The notes beneath the pieces were generated by a model, which was not told the DNA's origin, did no database searches, and saw only the letters and a program-made list of their open reading frames with translations. The position numbers were made by a program, and so were the translations under genes. Positions 1-10,066 of a stretch of DNA of 64,000 nt are shown here, piece by piece; the stretch's first letter is position 1, and the number at the start of each line of letters is the position of its first letter. This stretch comes from Echinostoma caproni. Lineage: Eukaryota; Platyhelminthes; Trematoda; Plagiorchiida; Echinostomatidae. The stretch is taken from positions 1,825 through 65,824 of the forward strand of contig UZAN01039732.1 in assembly GCA_900618425.1 (NCBI GenBank), written 5' to 3'.

Positions 1-95
1 TGCTTCTGTCTGCATTGTTTAGGATTGGCTGGCACCATCCGCCAATGACGTGTATTCAGAAGCTATGCACGTGCTATTGACGTCAGCATTCAAAC

Positions 96-1297
96 TTGAT
101 TGATCGCCAATGTCCTGAAACTGTAACGCGCCGCTCCAGGGTAGGCGCCATCGTGTGGGCCTGGATCACCGCACTGACACCCTCGGATGTGCTGCAAACG
201 GTTTTCACAGATGAAGCCATTTTTCATGTGAACGGAAATGTTACAAACCCCATTCGTTGGGACTTACTTGCTACTTTACTGCGGCTGGCTCCTTGGAAAG
301 GATAAGCCGGCTCCAGACATGATGATGATCAAGATCATGGTGTTCCTTAAGCGTTTGGTACGAGAGACGTCTCCAGCGTCACTCGGCATTTCTTATTTTA
401 AGGGTTCACCTCCAGCGTGTGTACAACCAAGTGCGAACTTCAAGGTAGCAGGAAGTAATACATCACCTCGGAAACTGGGGGTCAATGACTTTAGTTTCAA
501 AAGGTCAGTCACATCGACCTTTGTCACAACACCGTCATTGGGCTTATGCGGCTGAGCCAGATGACTAGCCCGAAACCCACGACACCCTGATAGTGCCGTC
601 GCTGTGTGTTCACCACTGCTTATTTATTGCGGTATGCCACAACGTATTCACAGCTAACCTTCTTCGATGAAGGTATCCCATTATCCACAACCCGGGGACG
701 CGCCTGTTAACATTCAGTTCTGCTTAACCCTAGGGTATCCAGACATTCGTTGGGACGTTGAAACCCAAGACACCCAAGGTGTTAGTGCGGGCTGATATTG
801 TGCACGGCAAAATTAACGAGCCCTACTTTTTCAACGGAAACGTAACAGGTAAGAACACTTTTGCTTATTACATTATTTAAGGTGCCTCAAACTAGCAAAT
901 ATTGCAAGATAATGTGGTACCAGCCATCCGGCGTATAGAAACTGACGTTGGTACTACAATTTGGTTCCAACATGACGGTACACCGCCACACAATGATCTG
1001 GTGCTGAGAATTTTCCTTGATTTAGAAAGTAACTGCAGATGGATTGGCCGAGAAGGACCAAAGAAGTGGTCTCCAAGATTACCTGTTCTGTCCCCCTTGG
1101 ATTTCTTTCTGTGTGAATATCTAAAGCGAACCGTTTATTTCCGAAAAACGAGAGCGATTGAGAAGCTTAAATAGAGTATCGTCGCACAGTGCGAAAGTAT
1201 TTCAACCGCTACTATTCTGAAGGTGGAAGAAAACTATCTTCACTGTATTTTGCTATGCACGCAGCAGGAGGGAGAACATATTGAGCAACTTTTATAA
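96..1297 (+). pseudogene. Broken DD41D Tc1/mariner-superfamily transposase
   Basis: This is a relic of a DDE transposase, the enzyme that cuts and pastes its own element. The first frame carries FTDEAIFHVNGNV, which matches the first-aspartate region of this family. After an insertion the frame resumes around TPKVLVRADIVHGKINEPYF (about 777-836), then WFQHDGTPPHN near 963 and SPLDFFLCEYLK near 1093. The last part, with ESIV, CESIS and EENYLHCIL, runs through the in-frame stop after EKLK to a stop at 1295-1297. The acidic triad is visible: D in TDE, D in QHDG and D in SPLD. There are 41 residues between the second and third, the spacing of the DD41D (rosa/Visitor-like) group. The N-terminal DNA-binding part was not found. 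At least two stops, one frameshift and an insertion make it inactive. The family call is firm; the DD41D subgroup rests on spacing alone. Confidence 0.75.
251..756. mobile_element. About 480-bp insertion inside the transposase relic, with 13-bp direct repeats
   Basis: The same 13 bases (CATTCGTTGGGAC) occur at 251-263 and 744-756. If one copy and the DNA between are removed, transposase-like reading continues from VTNPIRWD towards the downstream part. This is what an integrated element with a target-site duplication looks like. The insert is richer in G and C than its surroundings, has no poly-A tail and no recognisable coding frame (238-555 is open but unlike any family I know). It could be a non-autonomous retroposon or a segment moved by double-strand-break repair. 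The identity of the insert is unknown. Confidence 0.5.
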
Positions 1298-1444
1298 AAT
1301 AAGTATGCATTTTCCCGTGAAATTTGTTCCTTCTTTCGAAATTTTTTCTCCGGCGGGGTTACCAAGATTATTCTACGCGAAAACAACCAGTTGGTAAAAT
1401 ACCAAGAAGAGTTTTGCGTGGGCCTACCTTAGTGGGTATTTTAG

Positions 1445-1678
1445 TCCGTACTTAAGAGAAGTTCAAAGTTTTATTACGACCATCTGTTTACCGACACCGG
1501 CTGTATCTCCAGCGCGATGGTGAGTCATCCCGTCGACACCGGACACAAGATCGAACCGGAGAAAGCTTTCGATGTTGTTTATTTCATCCCACTCACTAAA
1601 TCGAATGTGGCTCGAGTATGGACACTAGCCTTGGCCGAGGCGATCGGGTCAGTTGCCTTGGTCTGGTATGAAAACTAA
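1445..1678 (+). pseudogene. C-terminal GIY-YIG tail fragment of a Penelope-like element
   Basis: An open frame runs from just after a stop at 1442-1444 to a TAA at 1676-1678. It contains HPVDTGHKIEPEKAFDVVYF followed by IPLTKSNVARVW and LALAEAIG. This is the pattern of the conserved tail after the GIY-YIG nuclease domain in flatworm Penelope-like retroelements: a HLVDTGH-type motif, then a KAFxVVYxVP-type strand, then an AEAIxIR-type helix. The GIY and YIG motifs are not visible upstream, so this is only the last third of the domain. The copies at 9.8 and 39.5 kb are related but belong to a different subfamily (HLVETEHRVG, LLSTAD). The family call rests on pattern recognition without alignment. 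Confidence 0.55.
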
Positions 1679-1729
1679 ATCAGAGCATAACGTGTCACTT
1701 GAACCAGCTATGGAAAGACCACATCAACT

Positions 1730-1757
1730 AACACACACACACACACACGCAGACACA
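1730..1757. repeat. (CA)n microsatellite
   Basis: An uninterrupted CA tract at 1730-1748 is followed by an imperfect GCAGACACAC extension. It is a simple repeat with no other signal attached. Confidence 0.85.
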
Positions 1758-2024
1758 CAAATCCTCTACTCTCTACCTCCGAATAAAGACCACTTTCCCA
1801 GAACACCCACGAAAACCACCACACATATAACGATGGTACCTGACCCAGAACGTGACTAAACTGAAACCAACTGGAGCCCACACTCCAGAGCTCGCCTATT
1901 TTTGTACTTTTAAGACAACCGGTGCATCAGCATTTGTGGCCCACCCCATAGGTCAAACGGCCGGGTCCAATTATCAGTTTCACTATTGCAGAAAACCGGT
2001 TGGTAAAAATTATTGATCATCAGC

Positions 2025-2613
2025 GCAGATTTCTGCGTAGCTTGAACCATGCCGTGATGCACAAGCGCATACGCACACAGTCTCCCACTGATCCGTGCAC
2101 AAGTGCCCTGATTATAACACAGGTAGTGGTAACATGCTCTGGGGCCCACTGAGTGAACACCATTAACACATTCAATCATTGCTGGACGGGGGTGATCCTT
2201 ACGAAACAACGCTCTGGTTCCCCATAGAGTTGTGGCTGGAATTCACAGTAGTCCATGTCGCAATCGAGCATTTCGGGTAGTGCACACAGGTACAAAGGCG
2301 TAACTCCATCGAAATGATCTTTCAGACCAGATGCTTTGTCCTTGCCCTTCTCGAGTATGATTACCCACCACCAAACACATTTTGCTTGATTGATCGTGTA
2401 ACTAGACTGGGCTGTTGATTGAAGCACAAGGTAAGGTAGCAGAGGGTTGATTGAACTGTGACACTGCGCTTGGCCCCTCAACGAGTGCAGTGGACAGACC
2501 CTTACGGTCAGTGCCATTTGGACGAACATGTCGACAACGCGAATGTCACTGATAGCAGCTGGTGCGAAAACAAACCACGAAGTAAACAGAAACGTTTGTG
2601 TGTGTGCTTTAGT
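2025..2613 (-). repeat. Dispersed repeat of about 590 bp, copy A
   Basis: This DNA aligns by eye over its whole length with 62535-63135, in the same orientation. Shared landmarks are CAAGCGCATACGCACACAG near 2062 and 62572, CTGGACGGGG near 2183 and 62703, GATTACCCAC near 2359 and 62886, and GAGTGCAGTGG near 2483 and 63036. Divergence is substantial, so the duplication is old. It contains the 150-codon frame described separately. Confidence 0.7.
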
Positions 2614-2628
2614 TGTACTGAAAAGCAA
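2176..2628 (-). CDS. Intact 150-codon frame with a decayed relative at 62.7-63.1 kb; unknown protein
   Basis: The frame starts at an ATG (complement of 2626-2628) and has 150 codons. Near its start is a short hydrophobic stretch (FLFTSWFVFAPAAI), possibly a signal peptide. It has at least seven cysteines, including LDCDMDYCEF near residue 117, followed by FQPQLYGEPERCF. A diverged copy lies at about 62.7-63.14 kb on the same strand. There the same reading frame gives LNCEMDSCEFRPQL and later VIPVQ, matching LDCDMDYCEFQPQL and ITPVQ here, and upstream QAECRSPIN matches QAQCHSSIN. Conservation in one frame supports coding ancestry. I do not recognise the family. It may be a small secreted cysteine-rich protein, an exon of a larger gene, or a frame of a mobile element; the dispersed copies favour the last. 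Similarity extends past both ends of the frame. Confidence 0.4.
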   Translation of the reverse strand: MLFSTTKAHTQTFLFTSWFVFAPAAISDIRVVDMFVQMALTVRVCPLHSLRGQAQCHSSINPLLPYLVLQSTAQSSYTINQAKCVWWWVIILEKGKDKASGLKDHFDGVTPLYLCALPEMLDCDMDYCEFQPQLYGEPERCFVRITPVQQ

Positions 2629-3423
2629 AATTCAAAAACAGTTACGTTTGAAATATAATTTTTCCAAATGCGATGGAAATGTTTGTGATAACCAACAAAG
2701 AGCACTGGACAGCTGTTTCGTCTCGTTTGGGACTCGTCATCATCAACAGTGCCTGGTGTCTGTGAAAAGCCGAATGAGCTAGTTCAAACATTCATCATCT
2801 AAATAATTTTTTTAACTCTAATTCCTAAATTTTCTACAAGCCTACAAGTCTACAAGGTCGAAGGTAATCCACTGTTATCTATTTAGCTATTTTAATTAGT
2901 TGGCAGCTATATTGCTATTGCCTGAATCTAAAATCGGATTCACTTGTTAGAATTATGATGTAAACACTGTAAACAAAAGATCACTGGTTGTTTATTATCG
3001 ACAAAAATGGACTTCACACTGCACAATAAAAATTAAAAGAAAAACAAATTGGGAGGTGACACAGTTGATATTAAAAGAAAACAGCTCGCGATGCTCATGA
3101 CGATGATGGAGTGTCACAGCCTGAGCAAACAATCTTAATGTTAAACCATGAGTGCATAAATTTGCTACTCACAACTATTGATTGTGAATATAACGAATCG
3201 GCAGTTTATTTTGCTAACCACGAGCTTAAAACACCACTTATTTCTACGTTTTGAAGCAGTCTTGCCAAGACTGTTTGCTAATCGGATGCGGACCAATTTG
3301 AAGGCTGAGATATGTATCTCGGAGCTGCAATAAGAATTCAGGATTGTAATGGATTATTTGTTTAAAACGTTGCTCACAGTCAGCTCGGGAAAGATTTGCA
3401 TTGAAAACGGAGTGCTGTGAAAC

Positions 3424-3746
3424 CTACTGGTTCGTGACATATTTTTGAATACATACTATACAATTCACGGAACTAATGATTCCCACGAGCTTTTTCGCAA
3501 TTTCTGAGAAACTTAACCACCCATGGTGATACAGTTTGAAATGTATATGAAACTGATGGACAGACTTTGAGGGCATCAGGTGTTTATCAGAAGTGTGATT
3601 CCATCTGCCCAACTGAACATCCCAATCAGGATAGCACAGGTATACGGAAAGGTTAATTTCCTCTTGATCACCGGGAAGAAGATCAGACCGTTTGTGCGCA
3701 GGCATGATAAACCATGACCCATCACTGTAAACATAATGCAGGTGTC
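3424..3746. other. Stretch before the LTR element, no recognised feature
   Basis: A minus-strand open frame of 114 codons runs from 3768 down to 3424 and overlaps the first bases of the LTR. Its translation resembles nothing I recognise, and no second copy is seen in the window. It is probably a chance frame. Confidence 0.2.
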
Positions 3747-4359
3747 TGTGATGAGTCAATCCTCCCATATGACGCCAGCCAAGCGCCTACAAGTTACAGA
3801 TTCTGAGTAACGAACCACAGACCAATCAGAAGTAATGCGGTCCAGACAGAAGCTGTATGACAGCATGAATAGAAGCACGCGATTGATGGAGACCTGGATA
3901 ACCAACTAACTTCCTTTTTACATCTTATTTAATTTCACTGATATCTTTCAATAAACGAATTGCTACTTCTGCGGTCTGTTCGCTGCGTCTCGTCGACGGG
4001 AGTTTCCGGCGTATAATTTCCAGTACGCTCCTGTGTTTCCATTGTGTCCGTGGCTGGTGATTCGCAAAATGTCCACTTGGACTCCTACTATTATAATCCC
4101 TCAAGGCGGTGCTGATCGAGGCTAATGATTCAATGGGTAGTACAGATGGGAGGTCAGTAATTTGGCATGCATAACACGAAAACCTAATCAGAAACGTGCC
4201 ATCGGAATTCTTTCCGACACACAGTGTAGTATATAGAGCAGTTGGTAGTTATTCTTCCAAATACATCACTTGGCCTTTGATGGTCTTGTTATATTTTTAA
4301 TCATTGAAAGAAATCACCAACTATGTTACATACTACTCACAAGTGAGTAGTATCTCACA
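3747..4359 (+). repeat. 5' LTR, 613 bp
   Basis: It starts TGTGATGAG and ends ATCTCACA. It carries a polyadenylation-type signal (CAATAAAC) near 3950, followed by a GC-richer segment. A block near its end (ACCAACTATGTTACATACT and GAGTAGTATCTCACA) is also found at 14.25-14.285 kb, in a second LTR type. Confidence 0.6.
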
Positions 4360-5254
4360 AAACTACAATTTGGCGTCGCGCAGTGGCGCTGCCAACTATC
4401 GAGCAACTGAGCCTGCATGCCGGTCCGTCTGAGATCTAGGAATGTGCGGAGCAGTTCGAGCTGCGGTGCGCAATTCGCACAGGTGGCGCGCAGAACCAAT
4501 CAGCCTTTCTTCTCACTGCTTGCGGCCTTGAGATCTGTTCCGTGCATAAAAAACCTGGCATTTCCTGAGGCTCTGGAAACTAACTTCCACATGGCTCTTT
4601 AAAGCAACTGCTGCTTGATTACCTGCTGCCCATTGTATTCCAGATACACGAAAGGTTTAAATTAAATTCCTTGGTGCGTACCGATAACAAATCTTGTAGT
4701 GACTTCATCCTCCATCTGGACAGGTAGGCGGCACGTTGCAATTATGGCGATCGTTTTGACAAACAGTTGTGTGACCGTCCGATGGCAGGTATAAACAAAT
4801 TGATACTACAACGGAAATTGCTGCAAAAGAAGGATTTGACGTTTTGCAGAGGCACACAAGATCTGTGAATAACACGATGATTTAATAAAAGCAATTTCCA
4901 GTGAAGCGGTTACTTTATTCCGACGGTACAGACAGAAACCAGTCTGACCTCAAGTGACCAAACATAGATCTTCTGGCAACGATAAACCAGTCTTTTTGAT
5001 GCCTATCATGTGGAGCTTACGACTTGCGCTCCACGTATCGATTTCGCAATGCTACATGCCACGCGTATGAGAAAATTGGCTACATCCGGAGAGTGTGCAA
5101 ACAGTCCGGGCGAGAAATTGACTGATGCAGTGTTTTTAAATACAGAAAGCCTTAACCACTAATCCGGTGCTCCTGAAACACCTACCGAAGAGACTGCTGC
5201 GCTGGCACTACGACATTCAATCCAAAGAGCATGTCAACTCGAAGGTACTCTTTT

Positions 5255-5267
5255 GGAGAGAGGAGAG
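5255..5267 (+). other. Polypurine tract before the 3' LTR
   Basis: Thirteen purines (GGAGAGAGGAGAG) end one base before TGTGATAAG of the second LTR. This is the position where plus-strand priming occurs in LTR retroelements. Confidence 0.6.
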
Positions 5268-5268
5268 T

Positions 5269-5600
5269 TGTGATAAGTCAGCCCTCCGAAGTGACTCCAG
5301 CCAATCGCCTACGCGTTCCAGTTTCTGGACAATGGGTCATGAACCAAAAGTGTTGATCAATCAACTGCTATACAGTTAAAACGGAAGCAGCCTGACTCGA
5401 AGAACGAGAACGATAATTGGCTGAGATTAATTTGACCAATGAGATTTCTATTTGCATATTATTGAATCCCATTGTTTTCTTTCAATAAATAAACCCTTAA
5501 TTCTGTGGCTTATTTCTTACTTCTCGGTGGCAGGAGATTCCAGTGTACGATAGCTAGTGCGATTCAATGTTTCAGTTGTGTCCGTGATTCGTAACCCGTA
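5269..5600 (+). repeat. 3' LTR, truncated or diverged at its end
   Basis: The first half is alignable with the 5' LTR: TGACTCCAGCCAATCGCCTA matches TGACGCCAGCCAAGCGCCTA, and both carry TTTCAATAAA. After about 5600 the match is lost, and no TATCTCACA end is present before 5900. The 3' end is therefore deleted, replaced or too decayed to follow. Confidence 0.55.
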
Positions 5601-6436
5601 CCTTCATGGAAGCCTCCAATTTCAACCCATTCATCAGCTGCTGATTCTTGTTAAAAAGATTCTTCGAAAAGTAATACGCAACATTTGGAATATCCCTAGT
5701 TTAGAATCAGAAGGCTGATACTAGAAAACACTGATAGAATTGTTCAGGCATTAGATAATGAAAGGATAGGGTAGCCAATGGCCTTCATCCTTCTGTGCTC
5801 CATTGCAACTTTCCAGCCAGCAAGATGTCCTTCCACTTTTCAGTTGCATTTCTGGTGAGTTTTTTAACTTTAATTCTCGCAAAATGTAAACAAGCAAGTT
5901 AAAACGAATCATGGATAGTTCCCACGGCTACCGGAATGGAGATTAAACTGAACGCGTTGTAATTAATCATTGCAGTCACAGTAATTATTGTCCAAGAATA
6001 TCTCGATGCAACGTGAGCTGAAAAAAGTTAAAGTTGCAGTAATTACGAAATAATTTCACTAACAGATTCAAAGATCCCACTTTTCCATATCAGAAGAAGG
6101 TAGCTAGTAGCGTTTGGTTCATAATAAGTGGTGTTATTCGGAGGGATCTCAGCCCGAATAGAATTTACTCAGTAGGTTACTGAGGGCCTAGAATAACTAA
6201 CCTCATGCACCGAATCTTGCCAACATTCACACCTGAGCATGGCGGCCGATTCTTTAATCGATCCTAATGTGATTTGGTTCTTTATCTCTCCGAAAAAGGT
6301 CAATTACCATCTTGTTCCTTCATTCTCATTTAAAGCTCACTCCATTACCGACAAAGGACATAAAGTTCCCAGGTTGTGACACAAGCAGTCTTTCAGATTT
6401 CACCTTAACGCAGAATTATAAGTTGATCTACCGTTT
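5601..6436. other. No gene or repeat recognised
   Basis: The DNA is AT-rich with stops in all frames. A segment near 6356-6368 (GGACATAAAG) resembles the sequence just after the stop codon of the Penelope tails (GACATAAAGCC), but it is too short to call. Confidence 0.3.
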
Positions 6437-7650
6437 ACAGTTCAAGTTGTCTGAATATCATTTTAAGCTGACTGAGCATCACTTCAAGCTATATCGTTGA
6501 CCTCATCAGCGCTGACAGTCCAATGTATTGTTCCAGCCTCCCAGCAATGTCTGGATGACTGCTATGCAGCCTATATTTCTCAGCCTTCCCGTCTAAGCGC
6601 GAGGGATAAGATTGTGAAATTTGCCCCGGTCACACCCCAATCACCTTTTGCAAATCAAGTTGTCCCAGTATCATATCAAGATGTCCTCAGATTATTCCAA
6701 GCTGTCCGGGAATCATTTCAAGTTGCCTGACCAATATTTCGAGATGTCTGGCGATTATTTCAAGTTTCCCAGTATCATTTCAAGATGTCCTCGGATTATT
6801 TCAAGCTGTCACATTAACCTCACCAATGCTGACAAGACTCCCAGCGATGTCAGGATGACTACCGTGCAACACCAATTTCTCTACCTCACGCTGAAGTGCA
6901 GGGGACGATTGTGAAACGGGATTCGGTCACACACGCCTCAATTCCCATGATACATATCGGTTGATCATCTTGCTAGTACGCGTATGCCTCTGTGTGTGTC
7001 TCCCTCCGCTGATACCAGTGAATCTTGCGCGATCAACGCTTGAGCCATTGCTTATCTCCATCGCATGATGCTACAATAGAATTCATAAGCTGCATCTCAA
7101 GCGATTGCGCTGGGACGCCAATAGGTCATGCTCGATTGATATATCCATCAGTATTGGCCAGTCTCACATCCAGTTTGTTTGACACTTTCAGGTCATTATC
7201 CATCTCTTTGACACCACCACAGAAGCACCTTCAAACACTGAACAATCAAAATGACCATTTTGGCCATATTTTCGGAACAGAATGAGGTATCTCTATCAAG
7301 TCAACTGCAATAGAAATAACGTAACGAGGGCTGTCGAAAGATGCCATAATTTGGATAAGACTTACGGAAGTGCTAGTTTAAAAATTGGAATGTTTCTAAA
7401 ATTAACTTTTCTGCGTATGGGCTCTGATTTCGATAATTTGTATCGCTGAAATCATATAGTCTTACCTCAACACTTCCACCACACAAAGCAAACCGGGTGA
7501 ATTATGTTTAACGTATGGCATTCAAAAGTAGTAAGTGCAAACTGTCTTCGAACAATCTTATTGTCAGTGTCGCATTTCTCGATTCCGGTTCACCATGGGA
7601 ACACCACCGTGGTCGTTCTTAGAATAGTGATCACCGAAGCCAACAACCTA
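6437..7650 (+). repeat. E-family repeat, copy E1 (reference copy)
   Basis: Order along the plus strand: a short array of 21-bp units at 6437-6500; a truncated conserved tract (AGCAATGTCTGGATGACTGC, GTCACACC) to about 6640; a second, longer 21-bp array (6656-6810); then the full conserved tract. The full tract includes CCAGCGATGTCAGGATGACT, GGTCACACACGCCTCAATTC, GATCAACGCTTGAGCCATTG (7030-7049), AATGACCATTTTGGCC and TTCGAACAATCTTATTGT, and ends near ACACCACCGTGGTCGTTC. Several short frames are open in it (6497-6730, 6621-6914, 7025-7285), but the 21-bp unit is open in four of six frames by composition, so this is weak evidence of coding. There are no terminal repeats or polymerase. The family is unknown to me. 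Confidence 0.7.
6656..6810 (+). repeat. Tandem array of a 21-bp unit (about 7.4 copies)
   Basis: Units follow the pattern CAAGTTGTCCCAGTATCATTT with changes. One unit has 20 bp. The period is a multiple of three, so the array reads as a seven-residue repeat (KLSGNHF, KLPDQYF and similar). It also equals two turns of B-DNA. Confidence 0.85.
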
Positions 7651-8584
7651 TGGACCTGACGTGATATTACCTGGGCTCGCGGATCTGAAAAGGAGGAAGA
7701 CATTTTTAGACGGAACGTTTTATGAAACAGATCCAAAGGAGAGAAGATTTTCGGACCTACGACGATGTCTTGGATATGCATGCAGGCCTTCAGAGAAAAG
7801 ATTAAACAAGCCCTAACTTATGGCTACTGCCCGTAAATAGATAGAAGTGCTCGGTAATGATGAATGATTCACAGAATCCAGCTTTCAAATATTATCTCAC
7901 CACACTGAGAATCCTCACTCTTCATTTACTGTCTCTTTGTTTTCGCACACGTTCGCACCTGTTTTATTCATTCTTAACTATACAGGTGTTGATCACACTC
8001 GTGCAATATCACTCTCATTTTGGAAATACATTTCAATCTTCATACCACAATTGAATATTAATGACTATGAGTCAAATGTATTTATTTCTGATTTTATCTC
8101 CCACATCTATTTTCTTAGATGTCTTCTATCACCGTGTGAATCTGTACGACCTTAAGAGTTGCGATAATATTTGTAGCAGTTCGAAAGTGACGGCTCAGAT
8201 TTGGGAGATATTTCATGCAAAACATTTTGACCTTGTTCTGACGCATCGCTGAGATTATTTTACCATAAGGATCGAGTCGAACAGCACAAACGATCAGGGG
8301 CAATCTACGCGTGCCTGGGCAGCAATCAACACCACATAGTTGATACAGGCAAACAACTACACCCTCACCTACATGAACATCAGCCTGCCATCGGACGTGA
8401 TGACCCGGGGTCACAAATCTGGGGCAACTGCACACGGACAGGTCAGGAGATCGCGATCGATAACTAAAAAGTGATGGCACGAGCTAAGAAAAAGGGGGAA
8501 CGGTTAACTCCCGGAGCTCTCTACACTCGGTCAATTGATTAAACATGTACTACAAGTGATTCACTACTTTCTTTGCAGATTCCA
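7651..8584. other. No recognised gene; one 121-codon frame on the minus strand
   Basis: The frame 8115-8480 on the minus strand (VHVGEGVVVCLYQLCGVDCC and LIVCAVRLDPYGKIISAM) lies in a GC-richer patch between the E1 copy and the transposase relic. It does not look like the missing C-terminal part of that transposase. It may be part of an insertion into it or a chance frame. Confidence 0.2.
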
Positions 8585-9372
8585 GAAAACTAACAGTCAT
8601 TAGGTGACGCATAACATGCACAACTGTCACATACACCCACCGTATTCCTGCGGACAAACTCCGCTAAATCATTGAGGACGGTCCGCAGCCACGATTGACA
8701 GATTTCTTTCGTGAATGAGCCGTGCTTGAGTGTACAATTTATCAATCCATATTTTGAGGTGGCACCAATAACATGCAGGTTACTGCCTCTGCTGCTGGCA
8801 ACCGTGCAACGTGCTTTCTGTCCCCGCATGGCACGACTCCACGACTCCGATTACAAAACAGGTTAAAACTTGCTGGGAGAAAATGTAAGCACTAAAGGCA
8901 CAAACTTACTCTCATTAATCCAGATAATGTTCTTATCCTTTCGTATTGCTGTATGTTTTGAACGAACAGCTTCCGCTTCGTTTTGTTTCCTCTAAGTTCA
9001 CTGTTTTACAAATAGAGTGTACTTTCTTCATGGTTTGCCGTCCAGGTAGTTGACAATCCTGCTGCAACAAACCTCTCTGTCGTATTCGGCCTTCAATTTC
9101 AATCGCAGCGTTTCTAAAGAAAGTGTGCTATCTTCGCTGATCCAATCAACCAGTTGATCCAATTCAGCCTCACACAAACTGCGTCTCCGAGCTCCACCGT
9201 GAACTCCAGCTATATAACCTTTCTCCCGAGCATGTACCCAACGGTTAGCTGTACGCTGTTGCACACCAAGAGCGGTAGCAACGCTCTTCCAGTCATCATC
9301 CTTGCCAAAGGCTGTTAAAACTCGCTAATGGATGTCTTTTGGATAGGGTTTCCGTGATGAATGGTCGGTCAT
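8585..9372 (-). pseudogene. Broken IS630/Tc1-type transposase
   Basis: The reading begins at an ATG (complement of 9370-9372) with KPYPKDIH, a stop, then RVLTAFGKDDDWKSVATALG and ANRWVHAREKG, a helix-turn-helix DNA-binding region. LDQLVDWISEDSTLSLETLR continues the N-terminal domain. After two more stops comes NIIWINESKF, where the family has the first catalytic Asp (WIDES): here it is Asn (codon at 8914-8916). RGSNLHVIGATSKYG and HGSFTKEICQSWL follow. VCDSCACY stands where the family has the second catalytic Asp (VCDNAPCH). The third acidic residue and C-terminus were not found. At least five internal stops and the Asp-to-Asn change make it dead. Terminal inverted repeats were not identified. 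Confidence 0.7.
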
Positions 9373-9544
9373 TACGAAACGTACTCTGCGTGTCCTCAAC
9401 GCAATGGCAAAAATTGTAGTCTGCACACTGCACAATAAAGTGATGTGCATTTGTGTCTAAATGATGTATATATTGGCCGTGGGTCATTCATTGGTGCCAG
9501 AGGATCACGCCAAAACGTGATTGGTTGATGGTTCGGCGAATTTG

Positions 9545-9764
9545 ACTCATTGCAGACACTTAGGTCTGCAAGAAAAGACAATGACATCCCATGGGTATTG
9601 ACGTGTCTGATCAAGGCATGTCTCAAAACCGTATACCTCGCACTTCAACGGTGGGTTGAGAAATCTGTACCACAGTGACATCGCTAGGAGGCTTGAACAG
9701 TACGTTCATCTGTGACAACCCAACAACTTGAGCCTATGCTTAATGTATAAAATACTTGAACAAC
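9545..9764 (-). repeat. E-family repeat, partial copy E7
   Basis: Read on the minus strand, 21-bp-like units with CAAGTTGTTGGGTTGTCAC are followed by GCGATGTCACTGTGGTACAG, TTTCTCAACCCACCGTTGAAG and ACACGTCAATACCCATGGGA. These match the ordered landmarks of copy E1. The copy starts directly after the 3' untranslated part of the Penelope-like fragment at 9765-10066, in the same direction. Confidence 0.5.
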
Positions 9765-10066
9765 TTAACACTTGATTGATAACCGGCTTTATGTCGCTCC
9801 ATCGTCATGGTAACTTCAGAGTTCTGACTGACTGTTTTTGAACGCACAAGCTGAGAATGGTTCAATGGAATCGCGATCGGCTGTTGACAATAAGCGATGC
9901 TTGACCTGCTTCGAACTCACCCTGGTGATCGTGTAGATGGACCCGACCTCTTCATTCATTCGGGCACGATTTTCTGATCCGACCAAATGAGCCATACCCC
10001 CGGTCCTCGTCAATCCACGACTAAGCCAGCTGGTGGTGTTCTTGAATGCGTTCTCTTGTTATTCTC
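9765..10066 (-). pseudogene. C-terminal fragment of a Penelope-like GIY-YIG retroelement
   Basis: On the minus strand the reading runs ERIQEHHQLA, a stop, then GMAHLVGSENRARMNE, YTITRVSSKQVKHRLLSTAD and CAFKNSQSEL with a stop at 9816. It matches the copy at 39.5-40.16 kb (ERIREHHPSWL, TAHLVETEHRVGM, AFENSQSELC). The first 50 bases after the stop also match (GCGACATAAAGCCGGTTATC here, GTGACATAAAGCCAGTTATC there), so the two share a 3' end. The GIY-YIG motifs themselves are missing. It is a nuclease and tail fragment of a dead element. Confidence 0.65.

Larger units (their letters stand above)
3747..5600 (+). mobile_element. Non-autonomous LTR retrotransposon (LTR, primer site, empty interior, purine tract, partial LTR)
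   Basis: The left boundary begins TGTGATGAGTCA. A first LTR runs to ATCTCACA at 4359, so the ends form the inverted pair TGTGA and TCACA. A primer-binding-like stretch (TTTGGCGTCGCGCAGTGG) follows near 4369-4386. The interior is about 0.9 kb and holds no gag or pol frame. A clear polypurine tract (GGAGAGAGGAGAG, 5255-5267) sits directly before a second TGTGATAAGTCA at 5269. The second LTR matches the first through the TTTCAATAAA signal (near 3948 and 5481) and the TTTCAGTTGTGTCCGTG or TTTCCATTGTGTCCGTG block, then fades near 5600. With no coding interior it would need proteins from another element. It is probably Gypsy-like, judged only from the primer-site style. Confidence 0.6.

Noticed and set aside
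560..590. CAGATGACTAGCCCGAAACC in the insertion at 264-743 as a hammerhead core
   Set aside because: The CTGATGA core is mismatched and stem II would have almost no base pairs.
840..897. Intron (GTAAGAAC to ACTAG) in the DD41D transposase
   Set aside because: Splicing it out leaves the two sides out of frame, so simple decay explains it as well.
6497..6520. GCTGATGAGGTCAACGA in complement inside E copies as a hammerhead core
   Set aside because: The conserved GAAAC element is missing at the right distance in all E copies; what follows is the 21-bp array.
6621..6914. 97-codon frame over the 21-bp array as a coiled-coil or repeat protein
   Set aside because: The unit has no stop in four of six frames, so an open frame and seven-residue period are expected without selection.
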